Below, one piece after another: positions 1 through 5,730 of a stretch of DNA of 6,216 bases. The first letter of the stretch is position 1, and every line of letters begins with the position of its first letter. The translations under genes and the position numbers were made by a program. The stretch covers positions 1-6,216 of the forward strand of contig UQTI01000096.1 in NCBI GenBank assembly GCA_900543975.1, written 5' to 3'. The notes beneath the pieces were generated by a model. The model was not told the DNA's origin and did not search any database. It worked only from the letters and a program-made list of their open reading frames with translations. Source of the stretch: an uncultured Prevotella sp. (GTDB taxonomy: Bacteria > Bacteroidota > Bacteroidia > Bacteroidales > Bacteroidaceae).

Positions 1-1841
1 TGTGGGGTGAGACAAAGACCATCCGTAACCACTATAACGAGATGGCGGTGACCCTGAACCAGGCTTCCATGAACCGTGACATCGTTATCCGCTTCCGCGT
101 TTATAACGAGGGCATGGGCTTGCGTTATGAGTTCCCGCAGCAGCAGAAGCTCAACTATATCGTTGTGAAGGAAGAGCACACTCAGTTTGCCATGACCGGC
201 GACCACACCGCTTATTGGATCCCGGGCGATTATGACACGCAGGAGTATGAGCATGTAATATCGAAGATGAGCGAGATTCGCGGCAAGATGAAGGATGCCG
301 TTACAGATAACTCTTCACAGACCACCTTCTCGCCCACAGGTGTGCAGACCTCGCTGCAGCTTAAGACTGCCGACGGTCTCTACATCAACATTCATGAGGC
401 TGCATGTATAAACTTCCCCACCATGCACCTTAACCTCGATGACAAGAACATGGTGTTCGAGTCGTGGCTCACACCCGATGCCACCGGCATGAAAGGCTAT
501 GTGCAGACTCCGTTCAACACGCCTTGGCGCACGGTTATGGTGAGCGACGACGCTCGCGACATTCTTGCATCTAATCTCATCTTGAACCTCAACGAGCCTT
601 GCAAGATTGAGGACACATCATGGATCCATCCCACAAAATATTGTGGCGTGTGGTGGGAGATGATTGCTGGCGGACGCCAGTGGAGCTACACCTTCGACCT
701 GCCTTCTGTGCATCTCGACAACCTCGACTACTCTAAGTGCAAGCCTCACGGACAGCATCCTGCCAACACAGCTAACGTGAAGCGTTATATCGACTTCGCT
801 GCCAAGAACGGCCTCCAGGAGGTGCTCGTTGAGGGTTGGAACATCGGTTGGGAAGACTGGTTCGGTCATTATAAGGATTATGTGTTCGACTTCCAGACAC
901 CTTATCCCGACTTCGATATCGAGGAGCTTAACCGCTATGCTCACTCTAAGGGCGTGAAGCTCATGATGCACCATGAGACCAGTGCCTCTACGATCAACTA
1001 TGAGCGCCATCTGGAGAAGGCTTATAGCCTCATGAACAAGTATGGCTATGACGCTGTGAAGAGCGGCTATGTGGGCGACATCATTCCCCGTGGCGACTAT
1101 CACTACTCTCAGTCGACCAACAACCATTATCTCTACTGCATCAAGGAGGCTGCCAAGCACCACATCATGGTGAACGCCCATGAGGCTGTTCGTCCTACAG
1201 GTCTCTGCCGCACATGGCCTAACCTCGTGGGTAACGAGTCGGCACGCGGTACCGAGTATGAGGCTTTTGGCGGAAGCGCCGATTATCACACTCTCATCCT
1301 GCCCTTTACACGTTTGCAGGGTGGCCCGATGGACTATACTCCTGGCATCTTCGTGACGAAGATCAGCGAGTGGAACCCCAACAACAAGTCGTTCGTCCAC
1401 ACCACTCTCTGTGGTCAGCTCGCTCTCTACCTCACCATGTACAGCCCGTTGCAGATGGCTGCCGACCTGCCTGAGAATTATGAGAAATATGACGACGCCT
1501 TCCAGTTTATCCGCGACGTGGCATGCGACTGGGACGACTCTCGTTATCTTGAGGCAGAGCCTGCCAAGTATATCACCGTTGCCCGTAAGGCCAAGGGCAC
1601 CGACAACTGGTTCATCGGCGGCAAGTGTGATGCTGAGGGCCACAAGAGCCGCATTAAGCTCGACTTCCTCGACAAGGGCCGCAAGTATGAGTGTGCCATC
1701 TATGCTGATGCTCCTGATGCTTCTTACGACAAGAATCCGCAGGCTTATGTCATCACTCACCGCACGGTGAAGAAGGGTGACGTGCTGAACCTCACTCAGG
1801 CTTCTGGCGGTGGCTTCGCCGTTAGCCTTATCGCTAAGTAA
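1..1841 (+). CDS. GH97 alpha-glucosidase, SusB-like, 5' end missing
   Basis: Glycoside hydrolase family 97 enzyme, predicted to release glucose from the non-reducing end of alpha-glucans in the periplasm. The frame is open from base 3 and reads WGETKTIRNHYNE before the first ATG at 42, so that ATG is internal and the start lies outside the window. 612 codons are present. Catalytic motifs of the inverting SusB branch are intact: HHETS (Glu codon 975), HEAVRPTG (Glu 1182) and NESARGTEYE (Glu 1236 and 1254). Their spacings of 69, 18 and 6 residues equal those I recall between SusB E439, E508, E526 and E532. By that alignment about 114 N-terminal residues, including any signal peptide, are missing. 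VKSGYVG stands where retaining GH97 alpha-galactosidases carry a nucleophilic Asp, which supports inverting alpha-glucosidase activity. A terminator follows; no susC lies downstream. The family call is very secure, the exact substrate less so. Confidence 0.96.
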   Translation, partial: WGETKTIRNHYNEMAVTLNQASMNRDIVIRFRVYNEGMGLRYEFPQQQKLNYIVVKEEHTQFAMTGDHTAYWIPGDYDTQEYEHVISKMSEIRGKMKDAVTDNSSQTTFSPTGVQTSLQLKTADGLYINIHEAACINFPTMHLNLDDKNMVFESWLTPDATGMKGYVQTPFNTPWRTVMVSDDARDILASNLILNLNEPCKIEDTSWIHPTKYCGVWWEMIAGGRQWSYTFDLPSVHLDNLDYSKCKPHGQHPANTANVKRYIDFAAKNGLQEVLVEGWNIGWEDWFGHYKDYVFDFQTPYPDFDIEELNRYAHSKGVKLMMHHETSASTINYERHLEKAYSLMNKYGYDAVKSGYVGDIIPRGDYHYSQSTNNHYLYCIKEAAKHHIMVNAHEAVRPTGLCRTWPNLVGNESARGTEYEAFGGSADYHTLILPFTRLQGGPMDYTPGIFVTKISEWNPNNKSFVHTTLCGQLALYLTMYSPLQMAADLPENYEKYDDAFQFIRDVACDWDDSRYLEAEPAKYITVARKAKGTDNWFIGGKCDAEGHKSRIKLDFLDKGRKYECAIYADAPDASYDKNPQAYVITHRTVKKGDVLNLTQASGGGFAVSLIAK

Positions 1842-1873
1842 AGATTAAAGGCAATAATTGTTTTGGATAACTT

Positions 1874-1942
1874 GTTTCTGACAGAAACGAAAACTGGTCG
1901 TTTCCAATCAGAATAAAGAACGATTGGTTTCTAACCAGAAAC
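1874..1942. repeat. Three tandem ~26-base palindromic repeats
   Basis: Three related units begin GTTTC at 1874, 1900 and 1927, so the periods are 26 and 27 bases. Unit 1 is GTTTCTGACAGAAAC, a perfect 7+1+7 inverted repeat. Unit 2 starts GTTTCCAATCAGAA and is degraded. Unit 3 is GTTTCTAACCAGAAAC, a 6+4+6 inverted repeat that overlaps a second one, TGGTT-TCT-AACCA (1925-1937). They lie between the GH97 stop and its terminator, so they would be transcribed as a 3' UTR. The function is unknown; protein-binding sites or RNA hairpins that protect the 3' end are both possible. Confidence 0.75.
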
Positions 1943-1954
1943 AACAAAGAAAAT

Positions 1955-2000
1955 GCCCTCCATCAGAGCTTCTGCTTCTATGGAGGGCGTTTTGCTTTTT
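1955..2000 (+). terminator. Intrinsic terminator of the GH97 gene
   Basis: GCCCTCCAT (1955-1963) pairs perfectly with ATGGAGGGC (1980-1988). The inner AGAGC/GCTTCT can extend the stem with one bulge. The tail GTTTTGCTTTTT follows. It lies about 115 bases after the GH97 stop and implies the GH97 unit ends here. Confidence 0.88.
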
Positions 2001-2008
2001 ATTATTTA

Positions 2009-2053
2009 CCTTCTTTATATTTCCCTTCTTTATATTTTCCTTTTTAATATTTT
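2009..2053. repeat. 15-base pyrimidine-rich tandem repeat, three copies
   Basis: CCTTCTTTATATTTC (2009-2023), CCTTCTTTATATTTT (2024-2038) and CCTTTTTAATATTTT (2039-2053) are head-to-tail copies; the first two differ only in the last base. It is a low-complexity A/T tract downstream of a terminator and upstream of a promoter. It may be only a slippage product. Confidence 0.75.
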
Positions 2054-2142
2054 TTCTTCTTTTGTTTTCAATAGAAAACCTTCTTCCCTAAGATTTTTTT
2101 TAGAAAAAGCAGGCCCTTTCTTTATTTAAATAGCTTTAAACC

Positions 2143-2172
2143 TTCAACTTACAAAATTTTGTTGTAAATTTG
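2143..2172 (+). promoter_or_regulatory. Predicted Bacteroidetes-type promoter of the nuclease-family gene
   Basis: TAAATTTG at 2165-2172 fits the -7 consensus TAnnTTTG exactly. The -33 element is weak (TTCA near 2143, against TTTG). A perfect 12-base palindrome, ACAAAATTTTGT (2151-2162), fills the space between them and could be an operator. Transcription would begin near 2178-2182, leaving a leader of about 20 bases before ATG 2201. Confidence 0.6.
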
Positions 2173-2200
2173 CAGCAGAGATAAAATGAAATAAAAGCCT

Positions 2201-3067
2201 ATGGCACGATTTATAAACCCTTTCTCTGATTGGGGATTCAAGAAAATTTTCGGTCAGGAGATAAATAAGGATCTGTTGATAAATTTTCTCAACGATCTAT
2301 TGGAAGGTGAGCATCACATAAAAGATCTTACCTTTAAAGACAAGGAGCAACTGCCTGAGCTTCAGGATATGCGCGGCATTATCTACGACATTTATTGCAT
2401 AACCGATAAAGGTGAGCATGTTATCGTGGAGATGCAGAACCGCTATCAACCTTATTTTACAGACCGTTCGCTGTTCTATTCAGCTCGCAATATTGTGAAT
2501 CAGGGTGTGAAAGGAGCAAAATGGGATTATATGTTAGCGCCTGTTTACACTGTGTGTTTTCTCAATTACGACATGGATGAGTTTACGCCAGTGAAATTCA
2601 GAACCGATGTTGCCCTTATGGACATGAACGACAAGACGTTGTTTTCAGACCGCATACGTCTTGTGTATCTTATGCTTCCTCTTTTTTCAAAAGAAGAGGA
2701 TGAATGTGAAAATGATTTTGAACGTTGGATTTATGTTTTAAAGAATATGAGTACATTTGAAAGAATGCCTTTTCAGGCCCGCAATGCTGTTTTCAAGAAG
2801 CTGTCTGAGATAACAGATATATCGGCTCTTAGTCATGAAGAACGTGAAAAATATGACGAGAGCTTGAAATATATGCGTGATTATAATGCATCATTGGAGG
2901 GCGCAAAATTAATTGGGCAGAGAGAGGGTTTGCAAGCAGGAAAGAAGGAAGGCTTGCTTGAAGGCCAGACCAATATTGCCCGTATGATGCTTAATGACGG
3001 TGAGTCTATAGACAAAATAATGCGTTATACAGGTCTTACGGAGGACCAGATAAAGCAGCTTAATTAA
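2201..3067 (+). CDS. Rpn-like PD-(D/E)XK nuclease family protein (PDDEXK_2)
   Basis: A 288-residue protein of the Rpn/PDDEXK_2 family, often annotated as a putative transposase. E. coli relatives are DNA endonucleases that promote recombination, and some take part in phage defence. The N-terminus (FINPFSDWGFKKIFG) is the family signature. The active-site core shows Asp63 in IIYDIY and E77-x-Q79 in VIVEMQNR, the usual D...ExQ variant of PD-(D/E)XK. A helical region follows. Residues 239-255 carry glycines every fourth position (G239, 243, 247, 251, 255), then a C-terminal helical module (MRYTGLTEDQIKQLN) typical of these proteins. Start ATG 2201 fits the family N-terminus and lies about 28 bases past the promoter; no Shine-Dalgarno is seen. 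It is monocistronic. Codons look A/T-richer than in the flanking genes (judged by eye), which suggests acquisition. No terminal inverted repeats were seen, so transposition is unsupported. Confidence 0.88.
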   Translation: MARFINPFSDWGFKKIFGQEINKDLLINFLNDLLEGEHHIKDLTFKDKEQLPELQDMRGIIYDIYCITDKGEHVIVEMQNRYQPYFTDRSLFYSARNIVNQGVKGAKWDYMLAPVYTVCFLNYDMDEFTPVKFRTDVALMDMNDKTLFSDRIRLVYLMLPLFSKEEDECENDFERWIYVLKNMSTFERMPFQARNAVFKKLSEITDISALSHEEREKYDESLKYMRDYNASLEGAKLIGQREGLQAGKKEGLLEGQTNIARMMLNDGESIDKIMRYTGLTEDQIKQLN

Positions 3068-3111
3068 AAAATGGTTAAAGCATTAATTAAAGACCAGATA
3101 AAGCAGCTTAA
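3044..3111 (+). repeat. Duplicated 3' end of the nuclease gene
   Basis: GACCAGATAAAGCAGCTTAA occurs at 3044-3063, spanning the end of the nuclease gene, and again identically at 3092-3111. The offset is 48 bases, exactly 16 codons, so the second copy is in the same frame. After the TAA at 3065-3067, the frame reads AAA then ATG (3071), MVKALIKDQIKQLN and TGA. This is an in-frame relic of a second tail (DQIKQLN twice). It could be the old 3' end left behind when a new tail was inserted, or a 14-codon remnant. It is probably not an independent gene. Confidence 0.8.
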
Positions 3112-3138
3112 CTGATTTTTAAAGCTCTAATTTTATAT

Positions 3139-3186
3139 AAAAAACTTGTTGACAAGCCCACATAGCGTGTCAACAAGTTTTTTTTG
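3139..3186. terminator. Bidirectional intrinsic terminator
   Basis: ACTTGTTGACA (3144-3154) and TGTCAACAAGT (3168-3178) form a perfect 11-pair stem with a 13-base loop. It is flanked by a run of A on the left and T on the right, so each strand ends in a U tract. It sits between the plus-strand nuclease gene and the minus-strand AraC gene and can serve both. Confidence 0.88.
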
Positions 3187-3272
3187 TTTCCTTCTTTTTG
3201 TTGTTCCTTTTTTCTACCTTTCCTTTCCTCCTTTCTCCCTTCGCTTACTGCTTCTTTTCCCTGAAGGTTCTG

Positions 3273-4172
3273 TCATTTCTGCTTGCGATACTCAGTTGGT
3301 GTGCATCCAAACTGTCCCTTCACATACTTGCCGAAGAAGGAGAGGTTGGGGAAATTGAGAATCTTGCAAATCTCCTTTATAGGCTTTGTCGTGTTGCGAA
3401 GGTGGAACCTGATGTCTTCGTTGAGATATTCCTCAATCCAGCTTGAGGCTGTGCGGTCGCTCATCTGCTTACATACCACCGACAGATATTTGGGCGAGAT
3501 GCATAGCTGCGAGGCATAATAGTAGACAGGATGCTTCTTCTGCTTCTCTGCCGACAGGATGTCGATGAAGCGGTTGAAGATAATCTCTGCCTGGTTGAGG
3601 TTGGGGCTTTTGTCGTTTTCATCGTCCTCGCTGTTGCTTATCATCATGCTGCACAGTTCGAAAAGGATGGCGCGAAGGATCGACTGAATGATTTCTGCCT
3701 TGAACGGGTTGTCCTGTTCCTCCATTTTCTGTCGCAGCAGGTCGCCATAGTTGACCACCACCGCCACATCGGCATCGCTGAGATGAAAGCATATCCGGTG
3801 CTCCACATACAATGCGCGGTTCCATGTCGACACGTTCGTTCCGAGCAGACCTTGCACGATGCGGCTTGTCATGCACAGCACGCTGCCATTGAAATCGTCG
3901 CTCACCTCAACGCCTCCAATGATGACGTTAGGCAGGCAGAACAGCAAGTCGCCCTGCTTCAGGTCGTAGCTCTCGCCGTTTAGGCTTATGTGCAGGCGCC
4001 CTTGTGCACACGCTATGAGCGTGAACATGTTGCCGCGTGTGGGTTGTGATGTGCTCACAGATGCCGCGTTTGAGACGATCATGATGTCGCCGTCCACATA
4101 ATCAACTATCGAGTTGAGCCTTCCCAAGTCGGTCATGCCATATTCGAGAATGCCGTCAGTAGTGTTTGCCAT
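3273..4172 (-). CDS. AraC-family transcriptional regulator
   Basis: A 299-residue DNA-binding regulator. Residues about 45-95 (LIACAQGRLHISLNG, then LKQGDLLFCLPN) look like a cupin-type effector domain with the usual beta-turn pattern. Residues about 200-299 are the two-helix-turn-helix AraC domain: the first helix pair near 215-237 (YYYASQLCISPKYLSVVCKQ), the second near 262-288 (KPIKEICKILNF, then FFGKYVKGQFG), closing with the family hallmark CTPTEYR. Length is usual for the family. Start ATG (complement of 4170-4172) is preceded by AACAGAAAAG, which is only weakly purine-rich; an in-frame Met13 is an alternative but would not change the domains. The gene is divergent from the hydrolase-HAD gene with 214 bases between them. 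This arrangement often means a regulator acting on its neighbour, but the target and ligand are unknown. The shared terminator at 3139-3186 ends it. Confidence 0.93.
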   Translation of the reverse strand: MANTTDGILEYGMTDLGRLNSIVDYVDGDIMIVSNAASVSTSQPTRGNMFTLIACAQGRLHISLNGESYDLKQGDLLFCLPNVIIGGVEVSDDFNGSVLCMTSRIVQGLLGTNVSTWNRALYVEHRICFHLSDADVAVVVNYGDLLRQKMEEQDNPFKAEIIQSILRAILFELCSMMISNSEDDENDKSPNLNQAEIIFNRFIDILSAEKQKKHPVYYYASQLCISPKYLSVVCKQMSDRTASSWIEEYLNEDIRFHLRNTTKPIKEICKILNFPNLSFFGKYVKGQFGCTPTEYRKQK

Positions 4173-4223
4173 CTTTTCTGTTGTTTGTTATGGTGGTGCT
4201 TGATTTTTGCCACCCTTTTCGTT

Positions 4224-4248
4224 AAGGTCAAGCGGTCAGCCGCTCCTT
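4224..4248 (-). other. Hairpin in the leader of the AraC gene
   Basis: AGCGG (4231-4235) pairs with CCGCT (4240-4244) around TCAG. AAGG (4224-4227) and CCTT (4245-4248) extend the stem to nine pairs with a three-base bulge. It lies 52-76 bases upstream of the AraC start, inside the leader predicted from the promoter at 4324-4331. No U tract follows on the minus strand, so it does not look like a terminator. Its role is unknown. Confidence 0.45.
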
Positions 4249-4323
4249 GTTCTGTCAAAACAATAAGACAAGACAGGATGTTGCAGATGTATAAATTTCT
4301 TCTGCTGTGCCACTTAACCTATG

Positions 4324-4352
4324 CAAATTTACGAAATTATTTGAAAATGTTG
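4324..4352 (-). promoter_or_regulatory. Predicted promoter of the AraC gene
   Basis: CAAATTTA at 4324-4331 reads TAAATTTG on the minus strand, an exact TAnnTTTG -7 box. No clear -33 TTTG is seen about 20 bases further upstream (near 4350). Transcription would start near 4315-4320 and give a leader of about 145 bases. It is the only exact match I found on this strand between 4173 and 4386. Confidence 0.5.
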
Positions 4353-4360
4353 TAACTTTG
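4328..4360 (+). promoter_or_regulatory. Predicted promoter of the hydrolase-HAD gene
   Basis: TAACTTTG at 4353-4360 is an exact TAnnTTTG -7 box. About 21 bases upstream, TTTA (4328-4331) is a near match to the -33 TTTG and overlaps the opposing -7 box of the AraC promoter. Transcription would start near 4366-4370, leaving a leader of about 20 bases. The sequence before ATG 4387 (AGATTTTTTTACCGCT) has no Shine-Dalgarno, as is common in Bacteroidetes. Confidence 0.65.
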
Positions 4361-4386
4361 CGCCGAATAAAGATTTTTTTACCGCT

Positions 4387-5391
4387 ATGGAAAAGGAAAA
4401 CCAATATGTAAAGCAGTTTCCCGACCTTATGTCGGGCAAGAAGGTAATGTATGTTCACGGGTTTGGCTCGTCAGGGCAGTCGGGCACGGTCACGATGCTC
4501 CGCACGTTGCTGCCCGAGGCCACCGTCATTGCCGAAGACATACCCCTTCATCCAGAGGAGGGCATGGTCATGCTGCGTCAGATGCAGCAGGAGGAGCAGC
4601 CCGACCTCATCATCGGCACGTCCATGGGCGGCATGTACACGGAGATGCTCTACGGCACCGACCGCATACTTGTGAACCCTGCTTTTCAGATGGGAGAGAC
4701 CATGGGCAAGCATGGTATGATTGGCAAGCAGACGTTTCAGAATCCGCGTAAGGATGGCGTTCAGGAGTTTATTGTTACCAAGGCAATGGTTAAGGAGTAT
4801 GAAGAGATGACCTCTCATTGCTTCGCCCATGCCGCAGACGAAGGCGAGCAGCAGCGCGTCTATGGCTTGTTTGGCGATGAGGACCCGTTGGTCCACACCT
4901 TCCCTCTGTTCAGCGAGCACTATGCCAACGCCATACGTTTTCATGGTGAGCACCGTCTCTCCGACAAGGTGGCGCACCATTATCTCATGCCCGTAATACG
5001 CTGGATCGATGACCGGCAGGAAGGACGCGAGCGCCCCATCGTGTTCATCGACTTCAACGCCCTTCACGACAGCTATAACAACCCCACCGCCAGCATGCAC
5101 AAGGCTTATGAGATGCTCATAGAACGTTATGACGTTTATGTCGTGGCTCCCGCCCCAAGCAACACACCCAGTGCCCTTGCCGATGTTCAGGCTTGGGTAG
5201 AGAAATATCTCAGTGCTCCTGCCTGGAACCGCATAGTCTTTGCAAACCAGCAGCAGTTTCTCTATGGCGACTATTACATTTCAGCCACCGACACCCCCGC
5301 GTTCATGGGCACATCCATAAAGTGGGGCAGCGATGAGTTTAAGACCTGGGAGGAGATAATAACCTTCTTCGAGAGGTTGGGCGGTCAATGA
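4387..5391 (+). CDS. YqiA/YcfP-like alpha/beta hydrolase fused to degenerate HAD domain
   Basis: A 334-residue two-domain cytoplasmic protein with no signal peptide or membrane segment. Residues about 18-207 resemble the YqiA/YcfP (UPF0227) esterase family. MYVHGFGSSGQSG (21-33) is the oxyanion loop, GTSMGG (77-82) the nucleophile elbow with Ser79, FGDEDPLV (162-169) the acid (Asp164 or Asp166), and HGEHRLS (186-192) the probable His (His189). Residues about 217-334 align by eye with the Bacteroidetes 5'-nucleotidase type C (NT5C) HAD fold: VFIDFNALHD, then VVAPAPSNTPSALADVQAWVEKYL in two parts, then YGDYYIS. The expected DMDGVLAD is IDFNALHD, STAPW is APAPS, the motif III Lys is Gln, and the motif IV DD is SA. 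The second domain is therefore probably a non-catalytic partner or ligand-binding module. Substrate unknown. It has its own promoter and is divergent from the AraC gene. The hydrolase fold is firm; the HAD relation is inference from motif order. Confidence 0.85.
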   Translation: MEKENQYVKQFPDLMSGKKVMYVHGFGSSGQSGTVTMLRTLLPEATVIAEDIPLHPEEGMVMLRQMQQEEQPDLIIGTSMGGMYTEMLYGTDRILVNPAFQMGETMGKHGMIGKQTFQNPRKDGVQEFIVTKAMVKEYEEMTSHCFAHAADEGEQQRVYGLFGDEDPLVHTFPLFSEHYANAIRFHGEHRLSDKVAHHYLMPVIRWIDDRQEGRERPIVFIDFNALHDSYNNPTASMHKAYEMLIERYDVYVVAPAPSNTPSALADVQAWVEKYLSAPAWNRIVFANQQQFLYGDYYISATDTPAFMGTSIKWGSDEFKTWEEIITFFERLGGQ

Positions 5392-5423
5392 TGCCGCTTC
5401 ACGGCTCCTCTTCTAAAAGGCAC

Positions 5424-5460
5424 GTTTTATGCATATTTTCTCGTTGTTTTGCATAAATAT
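5424..5460. repeat. Paired GCATA sites, related to the downstream hairpin
   Basis: TTTTGCATAAATAT at 5447-5460 is repeated exactly at 5701-5714, where it forms the apex of the ABC-gene hairpin. A related TTTTATGCATATTTT begins near 5425. The full palindrome TGCATAAATATGCA (5704-5717) resembles in shape the ARG boxes bound by ArgR-type repressors, but this is only a resemblance. Confidence 0.4.
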
Positions 5461-5548
5461 ACAGAAAGACACGATGATATGTAAAATGCAGGCTTTGCTA
5501 TCTTTTTGCGAACTTTTTAAGGCGAAAAACGACACTAATTATTAACAA

Positions 5549-5680
5549 GTCTTAAAAACTGCCTTTGGTTGTCAAAGAGCCTCTTTGAGGTCGTCAAAGG
5601 GCCTTAATGAGGCTGTCAAAGAGCCTCTTTGAGGACGCAATAAAGCCCCTTTCATTTTGTCATTTGGGCATAACGGAAAA
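5549..5680. repeat. 22-base-period repeat array, about six units
   Basis: Units begin at 5549, 5571, 5593, 5615, 5637 and 5659, an exact 22-base step. Units 2 and 4 (5571, 5615) share their first 20 bases and contain the perfect 8+1+8 palindrome TCAAAGAGCCTCTTTGA. Unit 3 (5593) starts GTCAAAGGGCCTTAATGAGG. The outer units keep little beyond the leading GTC and a central GCC/GCCCC or CCTTT. 22 is not a multiple of three, and no open frame makes a repeated protein of it. The decay toward the edges suggests an old array with a conserved core. It is too short and spacerless to be a CRISPR. Confidence 0.7.
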
Positions 5681-5690
5681 ATGAATAAAA

Positions 5691-5730
5691 CAAGGTCTGT
5701 TTTTGCATAAATATGCAAAAGCAGACCTTG
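5691..5730 (-). terminator. 18-pair hairpin, terminator of the ABC gene
   Basis: CAAGGTCTG (5691-5699) pairs with CAGACCTTG (5722-5730). The stem continues through TTTTGCAT (5701-5708) and ATGCAAAA (5713-5720), with one T/G position at 5700/5721 and the loop AAAT. On the minus strand it lies just past the ABC stop and is followed by TTTTATTCATTTTT, a fair U tract. On the plus strand only ATTGTTTACC follows, so it fits the minus-strand gene best, though it could also stop read-through from the left. Confidence 0.8.

Larger units (their letters stand above)
1842..2200. other. Gene-free spacer between GH97 and nuclease-family gene
   Basis: No credible coding sequence is seen on either strand. 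In order, the stretch holds three palindromic tandem repeats (1874-1942), the GH97 terminator (1955-2000), a pyrimidine-rich 15-base tandem repeat (2009-2053), an A/T-rich segment with no recognisable element (about 2054-2140), and the promoter of the next gene (about 2143-2172). Confidence 0.8.

Noticed and set aside
42..44. ATG at 42 as the start of the GH97 gene
   Set aside because: The upstream codons in frame encode conserved GH97 residues (WGETKTIRNHYNE) and the frame is open to the window edge.
618..1760. 380-codon open frame antisense to the GH97 gene
   Set aside because: It lies wholly inside a well-supported GH97 gene with all catalytic motifs, has no recognisable domain, and arises from the C/G bias at third codon positions.
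2201..3067. Complete insertion sequence around the transposase-annotated gene
   Set aside because: No terminal inverted repeats or target-site duplication were found at either side; the flanks are a promoter and a terminator. The family name 'transposase' is not proof of mobility.
3531..3983. 150-codon plus-strand frame inside the AraC gene
   Set aside because: The AraC helix-turn-helix and cupin motifs on the other strand account for this DNA; the predicted peptide is a shadow.
4255..4458. 67-codon minus-strand frame across the divergent promoter region
   Set aside because: It overlaps both promoters and the start of the hydrolase gene and has no recognisable sequence.
4471..5100. 209-codon open frame antisense to the hydrolase gene
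   Set aside because: It is the complement of the hydrolase domain, with no domain, promoter or leader of its own.
5549..5680. CRISPR array
   Set aside because: Units abut with a 22-base period and no unique spacers, and no cas genes are in the window.
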